A stretch of DNA of 64,000 bases from Verpa conica (GCA_033030425.1 JAUFSD010000002.1:1240001-1304000); one strand, 5' to 3'. Positions 11,632 through 23,934 are shown, numbered from the stretch's first letter. The notes: generated by a model not told the origin, from the sequence alone. A program made the numbers and translations.

Positions 11632-13810
11632 AATCGAGGACCAGAACTCTGGTTATTATCCTGACTAAGCAATAAATGTATCATCATCATCACGTGCTCT
11701 TATGCTGTTCTATAAAATTTATTCAGCCCTTACCAACAGTCAGTCATTTAGTGATTCTTTCCGGCACTCACTTTTTCTAGCATGAGTTGGTTTTTGCTAT
11801 TATCTATAACTATTGTAAGCCATAGCAATGCCATCTCAAACCTTCTGCCACAGCAATTATAGCACTATGCCGTACCTACGCTATAGCTAAGTCTCTGAGC
11901 TGAGCTATAGCCAAGACAGTAGGGCAACAGGTATAAGGTGTTATGGAATTTCCTAGCCTCCTAACGTATAACATAAAATCTATCGGATATATTATAGTTA
12001 TAAGTTATCAGACTATGTGTTAGGTTTAGTGGGATAAGTTATAGTAACTCAAATACATATATTAAGAATTAGAACCTATGTGTACATTAGAAGCTCTATT
12101 TCAACCTATATGAGAAATTATATTTCCAACAGGTATATTGACTTAATGTTTTTTTTTTTTAGTTCGCCATGTATTACAAAATCAATAAGCACTTCTAAGC
12201 AGGGATCCTCTATATGTTTTTGTTTTATTTTCCTCAGTAAATACATGGGCCCGACGGGCTATGGTATCTTCTATATGTTAAATAATATTGAACCTGGCCA
12301 GTAAAACATCTAGTCACCTGTAAAAGTTATATGTAGTGGTGCTGGATTATGCTGACGCTAAATAGCTGATTAAGCTCGCACCATCATAGCATATATCACT
12401 CATTTATTAATGAAGACACTAATAGTAGTAAATCAACTCATGACAGCCATACCCAATCCCAGGCTAAATAGGCACTAGAAAATGATCGAGTGTTAATTTA
12501 TGTGCTATTAATTTATATTGGGGGAAGGCATTATGTTAATATGGGGCTCCTGGTTGTCACTTCATGTAGGTAGGCGGTTATTTGTCCCCAAAAATACCCC
12601 AACTACTTCCCTAATAGTGATTGAAGATAAGCTCTCATTGGGGTACATCTAATAATCATTCATGCCCTCAAGAACCCTCAATTTACTAGTGAATTGCTCC
12701 TAGGCGCTAGCTGGGTAGTTATAAAGATTGACATGGTCGTTATTTCATAGTATGGATTGATTAATCATAAGCATATGGATTTACTTCCTAACTCAACGGT
12801 ACCAAAAAGTTGTGATAGTACCTCATGAGGAATAAATTGCCAACCTGCTCGTCTCACTCTCTAGAGATCTGGGGATATATATCCTTCAGAAATTTACCCT
12901 CGATGACATCGCCTGGGCGTTTGCAAACTCTTCAAGCGGATACCTGCCGGTCTGCATGCGTCTGAGTAATATTTTTGAATTTTTAGTATTTGTTAGAGAT
13001 AAACTTCCCCTCTACATTTTCTATGTGATTTAAATTAGGCATATTGTACTATCTATTTATAAGTCCACTTGTAATAGCAGAGGGATTATTCGAGTATTTG
13101 GTCATAAATTATAACTCAACCTTCTAGGGAGTTCACTATTCGCCGAATTACCTTACTAGGGATGTGGCTGAGTAAGTTTTTGTAAACTGCAAGGGTTTAG
13201 CTTGCGAACCTCTCAAAAAATTCTTATGGTTATGATAGAGCACTAGTCATGGTACTCTCTAAAAGGATTTGGTGTTATCTTAATTAGTATATCTATATTT
13301 CTATTCTATAATTTTCGTAGCGCTATGTTAAAGGTAAGACTTATTAATTTCTCCTCAAAGCCAGAATATCTACTCTATATTCCGCGAGATACTTTATATT
13401 ATGCCTTGGCGAGTCTCATAGACAAGGCCGGAACTTTTGCTATTATATGATCAATCGCCTAACATCTACGCTAGAGACTTATAGGTTTAGGTCTCAGGTT
13501 TCAAACTCATTTTTCTGATATATGTGTTGCCTATTATTGTTCTTTCGAACTCTTATGAGAATTAGTTTATATTCTTTCAAGCCTACGGTTCATCTCTAGG
13601 AAGAACTATCTATTCATATTGACTGAGTACTTAAGCTAGGCCCTCACAACTCACAAGAACTTGGGGGGAACGGCTTGGTGTTCGGTTGACTTCTTCCATA
13701 TACATTTAAAAGAGCTAGGTTTCTTTTGGACTGTAAAATAAATTAAGTACATCACAGCCCATATGTTACCTATGATCTACTACTCTTAAAGATTTTAAAA
13801 TGAGGACCGA
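11632..13810. other. AT-rich gene-free island
   Basis: The DNA is rich in TA and AT steps, with dense stops in all frames and no family signature. Its composition differs visibly from the flanking genes and resembles decayed, RIP-like repeat DNA. No element boundaries could be fixed except the inverted-repeat element at its right end. Confidence 0.5.
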
Positions 13811-14244
13811 GTAATTGAGATAAGCGGTCGGTAACACAGGCGGTCTAAATAGACTTCAGGCGTTCTGAGGACTTTGTGTCGGTATTGGCAGTCCTAATGG
13901 GGGGGAGGGAGTGAAACAGGGTAGTAAATAGGATATGTGACATGAGAAAAAAAGAAAAGGTAGTATTTAGTGTCCTAAATGAGATATCCAAGAGTATCAA
14001 TATTGCACTGCTGGTGGTGAAAAAAATTAAAGATCCAAAATTAAAAGTCTGCCTCCACCAGGGACTGTTGCTGGTACTTAGGAAGATTTTCTCTATTTTT
14101 TTTGCTGATCACAGAGCTGTATTTCCCCCCCTTTAACTCCTGGCGGCTGAAAGTAGCCAAAGTCTTTGATTTTAAAGCCTTTTGATTTAGAACGCCCAAA
14201 GTCTATTTTGACTGTCTGTGTGACCGACCGCTTATCCCAATTAC
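13811..14244. mobile_element. Inverted-repeat element (non-autonomous DNA transposon/MITE candidate)
   Basis: A ~57-bp left arm (13811-13867) matches the reverse complement of the right arm (14187-14244) over nearly its whole length. Both start GTAATTG(A/G)GATAAGCGGTCGG, and both contain AATAGACTT(C/T)(A/G)GGCGTTCT; most differences are transitions. The interior codes for nothing. Just outside the right arm a second short palindrome (TCCCAATTA, 6-nt gap, TAATTGGGA, about 14235-14258) repeats the arm's tip, suggesting a target or a neighbouring relic. Long arms with a non-coding core fit a MITE or deleted DNA transposon. No transposase is present here. Confidence 0.7.
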
Positions 14245-14844
14245 TACGGTAATTGGGATGTGGATGAACGAGGCTGAGGAAAATTCGATGATTGTGACAT
14301 GGCGACAAGTCGTAGAGTGTTGTCTGTCTCACTACTCACGTGGCAGTGAATTTCTGGGCAATGAGGCGAACAAGGCTGAAATTATGACATGGGAGGTCTA
14401 AGACAGCTTTTTTCGTGGGTCTCGGTGTGTATTCCGGAGTCTTGGGATTCTATAGGGCAAAAAAAACCTAACTTACCCGGAATAAATGTTTAAAAGGGGC
14501 GCCCAAGAGTGCTCTACCAAGTAGCCCTATTATAACTATAATATTTTAACATCCTAGGTAGAGTAAAATGATTATTTGGATGACTTTAACGAGTGGTAAA
14601 ATAAGTGTGTACCTTGTTTTACTAGGAGCTAAGTAGGTCACAGTCTGGCTATTTACGAAGGTTTCCCTATTTACACTCCTAGGATCGTATCGCAGAGAGA
14701 GTGAGTCTCATGGCATTATCAAGTCACCGTAAAAAAAAGCTAACTGTGCTAAACATTCGTTTAAAGTATAGTAGACGTAATCATAGGACCCTCGACCTCC
14801 TGTGGTACTATTAGTATTATCAAAATCTCCCAATGTGTCCGTAA
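14245..14844. other. Gap between inverted-repeat element and DJ-1-family gene
   Basis: No gene. A partial direct duplication is visible: GAACGAGGCTGA ... GATTGTGACATGG near 14267-14300 and GAACAAGGCTGA ... ATTATGACATGG near 14368-14393. This hints at decayed repeat copies. Confidence 0.4.
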
Positions 14845-15784
14845 TTAGGTAAACACATGTAATGGGTAGGAATAGGTAGGAGTAGATCTGCTTACATTTC
14901 TTTTCTCTTTCCCGCAGAGTAATTCGACAATAGTTAACGCCCATAAGAGCGCGGTTCCAGGTCTATATAAGAGAGTAGTTAGTCCGCCTTCTATAGCCAC
15001 TAACATCCCCAGGTCTGACGCGAATATTGAGAGGTAAAAGGTAACTAACCCGCGCGAAGTAATCACATTCCCATCAACCACTACCCTATCCTCTGCATAC
15101 TCCCATCCCTTTGCAACTATATTGTCTTTAACGCTAGGGTGACTCGTAACCTTTACTTTCTCTTGTTCCGAAGAAGCTGCAGCAACCAAAGCACTTAGAG
15201 ACCCAGTCCATCAGCTTAACAGCAGCTCTCAACCCTACTACAGTAAAGCCATAATACGTACGTAGTACCTGCACAGATGCATGCTATCCACTTTTTACTG
15301 TTTCGGCAGAGGTTAATATAATCAAGTGTATTTTTATCTTCCGACAAAGTCTTTGCTCCGGGACCACCACCAGGAAGAATGAGAATATCTGGCTATGCTG
15401 ACAAGTTAGTAACTCGGAGACTACAGGGTATACTGCTTTTTACAAAGCCGGCTACATACCACCTCAAGGTTACTTTTCAACTCCCCCTGGTCTGGAATAA
15501 TTTTAACACCCCTCGACAAACTAGGATTATCCAAAATAGTAATTTCTTCTCAGATTCTTGCTTGAAGATAATCAAGTATCACAACTGATAAACGTACTTA
15601 GCGTACTGCTTGTTTCCTAATTTCACACCGACAGACTGAACTTCGAATCCAGCCCTTACAAGAACTGTATTGAGATTAGCCAATGTGAACTTGGGGGGTG
15701 GTAAGCAAATAGCTTACCATCGTAAACAGTGACGAACTCGATTTCCTCAGACCCATCTGAAATAAGAATGGTCGCAGATGGCAT
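14845..15784 (-). CDS. DJ-1/PfpI family protein (class I glutamine-amidotransferase-like)
   Basis: Six-exon model: 15784-15718, 15664-15598, 15520-15460, 15392-15262, 15193-15050, 14962-14845, giving 195 aa, the usual DJ-1 length. Seen in order: [17 protein letters not shown] with the conserved acidic residue E16 (equivalent to Glu18 of human DJ-1), [42 protein letters not shown], the nucleophile elbow [11 protein letters not shown] with C105 (Cys106 in human DJ-1), [34 protein letters not shown] and a final helix [13 protein letters not shown]. Family roles include peroxide sensing and glyoxalase/deglycase-type chemistry. The choice cannot be made from sequence alone. All five introns are needed to keep frame. 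The last ~15 residues do not resemble family tails, so a further intron after KEKRN (a GTAAGC donor follows) is possible. It lies in an AT-rich, repeat-bearing neighbourhood but is intact. Confidence 0.85.
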
Positions 15785-18600
15785 GGCTTATGTATAGCTA
15801 TCGTCTGTGTATTTGTTCAAAAACGATGATATCTATGGAACGGTCGTGTCTGTGCGGGGAATAGAGTTGAGGCTCAAATGCCAAGACATAACGTCATAGC
15901 GCAATGTGAGACGTTGTCAAGCGAGCGATGTCTCATGATTGCGCGGGTATCCGGCCAGCCGTCTGGGTAGGGGCAGCCACCTGAGCAGCAGAAAAAATAG
16001 GTCATTCCACAAACCAAGGAGAGTGTGAAGTAGGTATATTCAAGAGTGTAGAACTGGGCTGAAAAATACGCTTAAGGGTTATTGGTGGAGTAAGCCAATC
16101 AAAGCATCCTTGGAAATCTCCGAATGTCTCGAATTCAGTGCACCTTTATGCCACAACATCAAGATCATATTTAGCCCTAGATTGGTATAGCTTAATATTT
16201 GCATTCGCCTCTCATCTCATCTCATAACGGTTATCCCCTGCATCTAGGGGGTTTCATGTTCAACCTTATGGAACATTCTATCTTCGGTTCCGTGTTCTAG
16301 TGCTCGGGCATATTTAGCTTTCTAGAGCTGAACGCGGAGATTTTCCATAAGCCAAGTCCTTGAATCATATGGTTCAGATAAACACACTCAACCACCCCCT
16401 GCCTCATCCAGGATGACGAGATAAGAAGTTATGCATTCGTGACTCGGGAATGTCGATTCTCCTAGATACTATACCTACACAGCCTTTTAGAGTAAATACT
16501 AGCCTTAACCCGCAACTTTGAAATAGTATGAAAGGTATGGGTATGTGTAAACAAAAGCCTCCTTAGATACTCTCCCCCGCCTATATCTTTAGCTGCTGAC
16601 GTCTGACGTCAGATCCTGTGTACTCATGTAACCACGAGGCCTATCGAGAAGAAGTGGTGCTGTGCACTGCTAAATTCAGTAAATAAACAGGCCCTCCATC
16701 AATCCAGGAACCAGGGTTTGTCCTCAGGAGTTTTTTTTATGAATAATTTTTATCTTTGTCTGGGCCTTCCGATTAAGAAACTCCAGCTATCTGATAGACT
16801 GCCGTCTCAAAGACACACACAAGAATGCTCAGCTGGTAAACTTACACACACCTTGTGTCATAAGATCGCCAAACACTTACATTCCACGTCTTTACCCTCT
16901 ATCGGACCATCGGGTAAGGAAGCTAAGTTCTGATAAGCTCAACTTTAAAGAAAAGAGAAAGACAATAAATAAATAAATAAATCTAGTGTCGAATTCCCAC
17001 ACACACCCCCCCCCTCCCGTTCGGGTGAATTCCTATCGGTTATTGAAAGTTCGGCGTGGTTATGTGGTCACGCCCATTTCGATTCGGGGAAAAGGTCCCC
17101 TGTTTTAGCCCTGTTAGATCAATAGAATCCATAGGACGCATGATCTTTACCCGCACTTTCGCACGCACACATCTGCTTATCAAGTTCCGAGGCATACGTC
17201 GCACTTATATAGAGCTCTCTCTATAGCTTCGGCTGATTCGGAGAGGGAGAGAGAGGTAGAGGGGGGGTAGATGGGTTTGCCCTTTGTCCGGTGGTAGTTA
17301 AAATCAGCCGTAATTTCTACCACGCATGACTGGCTAGTCTAAAGAAACCTTTGTGTCGAGAAGAAAAACCCTGTGAACATTCATGTATTTAATTCAACTT
17401 CCCCCAGGCGTTCCTGCGCTCGGTACTCCCTTCCGAAACTTACTATCAACGTCCCGGGAAGGATTGCGTGTTAACTGCCCTGTAATACAAGATCTGGGGC
17501 GGACGGCGGGCCGGAACAGATTGACGTGAATAGTCGTAAATTACCCTCCTCTCCCGGCAGGAGCCTCACGGCACCACTCATGCACTTCTTGGCACATAGA
17601 CCACACGACTTCATGCTAGTGAATAAGAAAACGACCCGTTCATCCTGTGGGGTAAACAAAGTACGATAACTGATATATTCTCTCAAGTATTCATATCCGG
17701 ATGAACTATTGGTAACAACGTAATATTTCTTTTCCAGGGGCTCAACCCCAGGTTTTGCGCCAGCCGCGGATGTGTAGAGTACATACACTACAAAGGAAGT
17801 AAAACGATGGGAAAAGGATAGGCGTGGAGGTCCGGTCCGGTCCCGCGTGATCACACAAAGATCGGCTCCCCCGCGCCCAGATTTTACACGAAAGGCCGAA
17901 AAAGAAAATAGGTAACAAAAAGTAGTCATAAACGAGGAACCGAGAAAATAAACCCAGAAAACCCCAGAAAAATAACAAAGGAATTCAAGTAGAGATGACA
18001 AAAGGAAGGGGGGGAAATTAACTATAGTAGTAAGTCGGTTTAAGAAATAAAATGAATAGAAAATAGAAAATAAAAAACACCCGTAGCCGTCCGGTTTGTA
18101 CACGAAGGTTGACCACCCCCCGAGAGACTAAATTTACAGTGAAAGAAAGACCCAGAAAAAGAGACCCGGCCAGTACACCGCCAGAACCCACCAATTCCGC
18201 CTCCTCTATACCCCCATCAATCTAGCTACCGTATAGCGCCGTAGTACTCCAAAGACATAGGAAAAGTGGGAAAGGAAAGTGCCAGGTAAGGAAAAGAAAC
18301 GAATAAGCTATTTTTAAAAAGAAAACCAATAACCCAAGTGACGAAGATGGAAAGAAAAAGAAGAAAAGAGATCTGCATCAAGCACAAAACTTATCCACCT
18401 TAGATAGAAAGGAAGATCGGTTTCTCCTTCCGTTGGGTGATTTGCCCTTAGACTTTGAGTTCCCGCCTCATAATACATTACTTCGTCAAAAGTCCGCCAT
18501 ATTGTAACCAAACACCGCCTTGTAAAACTCCGAAAGCCCGTATTGTCCGAAAAAAGTGTTATAAAGAAAAATATGTAGTAGTGTGAAAGTTTCCCATTGT
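15785..18600. other. Gene-free stretch
   Basis: Contains the likely promoter of the DJ-1-family gene, an AAAT repeat (about 16965-16982), a C-run (17005-17015), and A-rich DNA at about 17880-18360 whose open frames on the minus strand are Phe/Ser-rich chance translations. Nothing else is supported. Confidence 0.45.
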
Positions 18601-19383
18601 TTAGTTGTAACCGACCTTTTTTCCGAAGTACCATGTCATCTGTTCTGGAGAGCCGCCCATAATAATTCTATGGCCACTCTTCCTCCGTGGCTTCCTAGAA
18701 ATTCTCTTCTCGCTTCTAATTGTTGCAGTCTTAAAGTTGCAGATGAGGTAGAATTTTGTTACTGTAGGGCGATCTTCTGGTTTTTCGAGCATATGGCGCA
18801 TGACCGGTTTTAAATCCTCAAGTGCCTTCTTGGGATTGCTTCCATATTCCTTCTTGACGAATTTTTTGTAGAATTGCATGTTAAGCTTGTCATGCATGCC
18901 AGAGCGGTAGTCAGAGATGGTAGAGGAGAGAGCAGTCGAAGGTGCCTGTTGGGGATAGATGGTTGGGAAAGTGACAGTGGCAGATGAAGCTCGTTGGGGA
19001 GATAGGGCAAGCTTTGAGGCTGAAGAGGGCCCACTGTAGTAGCCAGAGTCCATAGCGGCCGATGGCATCGAGCTAGAAGTTTTTGGCGGCGAGGTGAGGT
19101 AGACGGGGTCTGGGGTAACCAAGTCGATGGTGTTCGACGAGTGCGGGAAGAGAGTGTGTGTATTCGAGGCCTCGATTACCACGGCATTGGCCTCAGCTCG
19201 GCGAGAGAGCAGAGAAGGTTTACCATTAATCTTTGAATTCAGCGAAGGCCTCAGCCTGAAGCTGGCCTTGCGTTCACGGCGTTGCTTTGAGTTGGTGAGC
19301 TCCGACCTCCATTTCTTGCGGGCTTGATCTTCGACCATGGTTGTATAAGTGATGGGTGTATCAGCGGACGCGGGACTTGACAT
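18601..19383 (-). CDS. Hypothetical protein, basic and Ser-rich, unknown family
   Basis: A single open frame of 260 aa that I do not recognise. Residues 1-75 are basic and helical (ARKKWRSELTNSKQRRERK). The middle (about 80-165) is Ser/Pro/Ala-rich and probably disordered. Residues about 165-215 are a charged, helix-like block (HDKLNMQFYKKFVKKEYG, ALEDLKPVMRHMLEKPEDR) that reads like a folded domain. The C-terminus is basic (SRKPRRKSGHR) and ends FGKKVGYN. It could be a small nuclear or RNA-binding protein, but that is inference. The start could be M1 or M16 (MVEDQARKK). Codon choice and long Ser/Lys runs fit a real gene better than noise, and its upstream DNA has the CT-rich look of a leader on the minus strand. 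Confidence 0.6.
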   Translation of the reverse strand: MSSPASADTPITYTTMVEDQARKKWRSELTNSKQRRERKASFRLRPSLNSKINGKPSLLSRRAEANAVVIEASNTHTLFPHSSNTIDLVTPDPVYLTSPPKTSSSMPSAAMDSGYYSGPSSASKLALSPQRASSATVTFPTIYPQQAPSTALSSTISDYRSGMHDKLNMQFYKKFVKKEYGSNPKKALEDLKPVMRHMLEKPEDRPTVTKFYLICNFKTATIRSEKRISRKPRRKSGHRIIMGGSPEQMTWYFGKKVGYN

Positions 19384-22300
19384 TAAACTCCTGTCTCACC
19401 AGACAGAATGGGTTGTTGGAGGGCAGAAGAAAGCAGGCGCAGTAGAGTGTATGAGCGCGTGAGAAGGGAGGACAAAGAAGCGAGTAGTATTGATATTGGA
19501 TGTGTTTACGAGGTGGAGGAGAAGAGTATAGAGTGTGAGAGTGTGAGAGTGTGAGTGAGTGAACGAGAGTAAGAGGGGAGTGGGAAAGCGAGTAAGATGT
19601 ATGTGGTGGATGAAGAAAAGGGCGGTTGTGGTTGAAATGGAATGGTGGTGGGGCGGATTGGCGGGATGTTTCTGTGGGGTGTGGTGCTTTATGGTGCCTG
19701 AGTAGTGACTGTCGGTACAATATAGTACGGTCTAACAGAAACAGTTCCTCACGCTTCCTTCTGTATTCATATGGCAGTTTAATGTTGATGGTGAGGGACT
19801 CAGGACTGGTCGATTTAATTTGGAAAAGCTCCAACTCGAGTAGTAGCAGCAGCAAAGACAGGAGAGAGGCTCCTCTTCGCCTCCGATGTATAGAATAAGA
19901 AAGGGCACAACTGAATGAGTAGGAACAGATACCCCCCAAGGAAGATATTGATGGCCTGAAGGGTTAAAAGAAGCTCTCAGTTGACAATAAGCGTCTAAAG
20001 GGCTTTACTCAGGGTCCTCGTCAGGAAGTTGGGAGCAATCGGCTGTGGGGGGGGGTGTAAGGATCTGCACGACACAGTTTGGGCGCCACAAGAATGCAGG
20101 GTGCTTATCGCTTCGAGAAAAGAATGCAGCTGTTTGTTGAATATTTTATGTGAGGATAAACGGATGAAGGAGTTTAGAAAGAAGGTACCATAGTGGTATG
20201 TGGGCCAAGAGATGATATTAATGATAATGGAGAGAGAGAATGACCCCCATCTACCTCTCACCTCGCACACTCTTACACTCTTACACTCTTACACTCTTAC
20301 ACTCTTACACTCTTACACTCTACCTCACCCTCACTTGCTCTCTTTCCTCCGCCTACTGTGCCTGCCTTAACCTTATCCTACAGGTTTATGACCTGCCTCC
20401 AATAGGACGGACATATGAGTAATAATATAAGGGTTGTGTAGGCAAGCCCGGAAGCTAGACATGTACTCACTCCTGACATCAGTATAAAGAATCGCCGTCA
20501 TTGCATTGACTAATCTGTTTACTATTCATGATATTGGCAACTTGGGGGGGTCTAATTTAGAGAGTGTGTGGGAAAAGTTTAAAGTAGAAAGGTACATAAT
20601 ATCTACCCGGGCTACCCAGCACCTACAAACTCTCTCTCCTAAAGGGGCCGAACAGGAATTAATAATTTCAGAGAATTCACTTGGTGATTGCTGCAAATGA
20701 ATCCCGTAGAATAATATCTAACATGTAAGATGTCTTCTACCGTGTTCGGCTGCCATGTAGCCCTCTACCCATTTGTCAGGCGCACGTCATGCTGTTTTCT
20801 CAACCGATCAGCTAACCTCAGCACGTGAACTATGTGATGTAGCCTCTGCCTTGAGACGGGGAGAAGTGTCCCTTCCTTTCTCCTCCTCCCCTCCTCCTCC
20901 TCCTCCTCGGGGGCTAACAACTCTACCATGCGCTGTTCTCTTTCAGACCGAGCAAAGAATAGAATCCCAAATACAATAATAATTCTATGCGGGATCGTGC
21001 CAGTTTCAGATGTCCTTTGTCGTAAGGCAAGCTAGGCTTGTGCTACAACGTTTACACGCAGCCCTAGTGAATGCGCCTCACTCACTTAGCCCAACCAAGA
21101 CTGAAATTCCTTCCAAGCCCTCTTCCAAAGTTTCCCACCGGAGAGAAAGGCTGCCACGTATGAGCCAACGGGGTAGGAGGGGAGATCTTTGTGAGAATTG
21201 AGAGAGAAAGGGGAAAGGGGAAAGGGGAAAGGAAGAGGGAAGAAAAAAAAAAACTTCATACAAAACATTTGTTGGCGAACGCGGGGAAATGGAAAAACGG
21301 AGGGGTTGAGCTGTCCTTGCGCGAAATTGCGCCAAGGGCATCTCACGATTGAGTTCCCGGACGTCATGATATAATGACTTGCTTGTCGCCTGCACGCGTC
21401 TGCATTGAATAAAGCCAGTGTCTTTGGCCGGTCCGAGTGCAAATTTGTGTATCAACCGTTACTTTTTTTGGGACTCGTAATAGCGAATCCACGGTTGATA
21501 TTCTAAGTAGCATCGTACCAATTCCCATTTATTCCCAGCACATTGAATGGAACTCTTTACTCTAACACGGCCGTCAACCGGGTTCGCAAGAGTCCGTGCA
21601 AGCTGCTGGTTAGTAAAATCGCGAGCTCGCTTCGGTCAACCGAGTAAAACGTGGAAACCCGTGCTCTAGCATAGGACTACAAATACGGATCACATTCAAG
21701 TTAATCTAAGCCTCTCACCTAAACTACATGCGCTTTCACTCTTTGAGCTTTCTGAAACTTCAATTCCGAATTCAAAGTTCAATACTGGTATTCAAAGAGT
21801 TCAAGAGTCTGAAGTTGTGTTCACATCAGCCACAGGGCTGCCCCCGCAATGATGTGTGGGTAGGCGCGGACGCCGGGCGGATAGCAGCAACGTTGTCCCC
21901 CAAAAAAGCACCTTTCACGTCGCGGGTAAGCTTTCCGTAATAAAAACGGTAAGCATCCGTCGTAGTCCCTTTCAGCTCCCTTGGCCAGACGAGCAAAAAG
22001 CTGGGAGGCTTACCTCCATGGACGCCTACATGCTTCACCTAGTGTTGCCTTGTGGCGCTTCGACACTTTGGGACACTTGCATCCTGCTGGAATATATACT
22101 CTTTGAGGCGTCTCATTTATTACGGTTAAGGTCTCCCAGCCTAGAGTTTATGGCGGTACCTACATTGATTCTCGCCTACAATTCTCGCTACCACGACTAT
22201 GGAGGGGCGTACCTGCATGTGTGAGGAGTATACGGTGGTGAAAGATAAAATAAAATGCAATAATATTTATATCTAGCGCCTTAAGAGATGGTGATACTTT

Positions 22301-22867
22301 AGAACCCATCGTAACCTCATCTCACCCTTCGGCAGTTCTTCCGCGTGAAGCGTTTTCATCTCCATAACCTTGAGCATTTATTGCGATTGCAGGACATAAA
22401 CAATAGGTAGCTTGTTTGCCAGGTATGAATCTGCAAGTTGGAAGAGGCTGATATGGGTAAATGCTGCCGCTCCGAGGGTACTTCAAGATTTTCCGTTTTC
22501 ATACGGGAATACCCTATTGGTGACCCCAGAAAATCACCAAAGTCGGCATTCAATTGGACGCTAATGATCATCGATATCGATCTGAGCTTGTGAGAATAGG
22601 AAACGAAAGCGGGGTCAAAAAGCCACCTCTTGCGGCTCCCCGATATTGCTCCCAGAAGCTCGGCTCAAGCTCGGATCATGAGGTGACGTTCACCCATCAC
22701 GCGTAATCTTATCAGATCGATCTACACCACGGCCCTACACTAGTACCAACAAGGCCCTCACACCCCACCTCCACCAAACGAAACTACATATTTCCCTGTT
22801 CATTTCTGTTTCGCTTTCTGCCATCTGAAAATCTCGTCAAAGTTAAACAAAAATAAATAAATAAGCA
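19384..22867. other. Intergenic region with simple repeats
   Basis: No gene is supported. It holds a GAGTGT-rich tract (19530-19562), an 8-bp tandem repeat (listed separately), a CTC/CTT tract (about 20878-20909), a GGGGAAA repeat (about 21209-21233), and further mixed intergenic DNA up to the mitochondrial-type gene. Confidence 0.5.
20267..20321. repeat. 8-bp tandem repeat, unit CACTCTTA
   Basis: About seven nearly perfect head-to-tail copies of CACTCTTA. The tract is T/C-rich on the + strand and lies in intergenic DNA. Confidence 0.9.
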
Positions 22868-23512
22868 ATGTCAACTACTCTCCGTCATTGCCTCTTACAG
22901 GTGCCTGCCATTCGTATCGCTGCTCCCCGTAGCGTGAGGTCGTTTGCTACCTCGCAAGTCCTCCGCCAGGAAACCGTCACCGTGCCGAAGAAGAGACCAG
23001 TCGGTGCGTTCAGAGGAGGGTACGTATCTCACGAACCATACCGAACTCTGATGAGAGTGTCTTGAAGCCTAGAACAATTGATGGTGGTCGTGGGTGGATG
23101 GTAGTGGGTGGACGGTAGTGCGTGGTAGGATATGAGTAAACGAGGGGGGGGGAGAGAAAAGTGGGATGTGCAATGGCTGATATATCCGGAAATCATTTAA
23201 TAGGCTCTTCGGGTTCCTTCTTGGATCGACGGTTTCTGGAGCTGCAGCTTATTTTTACCTCCTCGAGGAATATAAAGTCTCCAATGAGCTATTGACAGAA
23301 GATATTGATGTGCGTTTTCCTTCCACCTCTTTCTACACAGTCCTCCTACTCTAGCCCCCTCTCCATATATAATTCTATTTTATTTTTGAAGTACTAATGT
23401 AATTGATGTTTGGATCATACAGGCCTTAAGATCATCAATTCAACGGATCGAACTCTACGTCCGCAGCCTGGAAGAGAAGATCGAGGCTCAGAATGCAAAA
23501 TCAAAGAAATAA
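22868..23512 (+). CDS. Small mitochondrial-type protein with one membrane segment and a coiled coil
   Basis: Three exons: 22868-23019, 23204-23309, 23423-23512, giving 115 aa. The N-terminus looks like a mitochondrial presequence: Arg/Ser/Ala-rich, no acidic residues, with RSVRSFATSQVLRQ as a likely cleavage region. Then comes a hydrophobic segment (LFGFLLGSTVSGAAAYFYLL, about residues 52-71) followed by a charged heptad-like helix (EEYKVSNELLTEDIDAL to RIELYVRSLEEKIEAQN). I remember similar YLFGFLLG...EEYKVSNELL proteins as widespread, unnamed fungal proteins. Topology suggests an inner-membrane protein with a short coiled coil on one side. Function is unknown. The start follows an AAATAAATAAATAAGCA leader and is the first ATG. 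The intron 1 donor is GTACGT, the intron 2 donor GTGCGT, and both acceptors are canonical. Confidence 0.82.
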
Positions 23513-23934
23513 ATTCCAGGCCAATTTACCGCATCCGAAACTACTACATTCATATCTGGCTTCTAGTATGAAAATCACGAAGGAAGAAGGAAGGAAGGCA
23601 TACGGAATGGGGATCCTAAATAAAAGGGCTGCTGGTTGAAGGAGATGTTCTATTTTAAGATTGAACAGTGGATTGGGGAAGGGCTAGGATTTTGTTCGAT
23701 CTAACTCACTTTTTGTTTTCATCCTTTTATTCGTTCTTTTTACTCGCACTGTGTGGGTAGAAAGCGCTTTATCAACCTTTGTGTGTAAGTAACATATCTC
23801 TAGGAAGTACAAATTCGTAGCATGCAATTGGATGGCGATTATTCTTAAAAAAATTGTTTGTAAAGTATTAGCTTTGCCAACCCTCTTAATCATAGACTTT
23901 TGTGCGTAACTAGGGCGCACCAATCTCTTCTCTA

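Noticed and set aside
15546..15597. Shorter intron 2 in the DJ-1 gene ending at AAG
   Set aside because: It breaks the reading frame. The acceptor TAG at 15521-15523 gives [14 protein letters not shown], which fits the family.
17471..18103. A 210-codon minus-strand frame near 17.5-18.1 kb
   Set aside because: Its Phe/Tyr/Ser content follows from A-rich + strand sequence. No motif, and overlapping frames of the same kind occur alongside.
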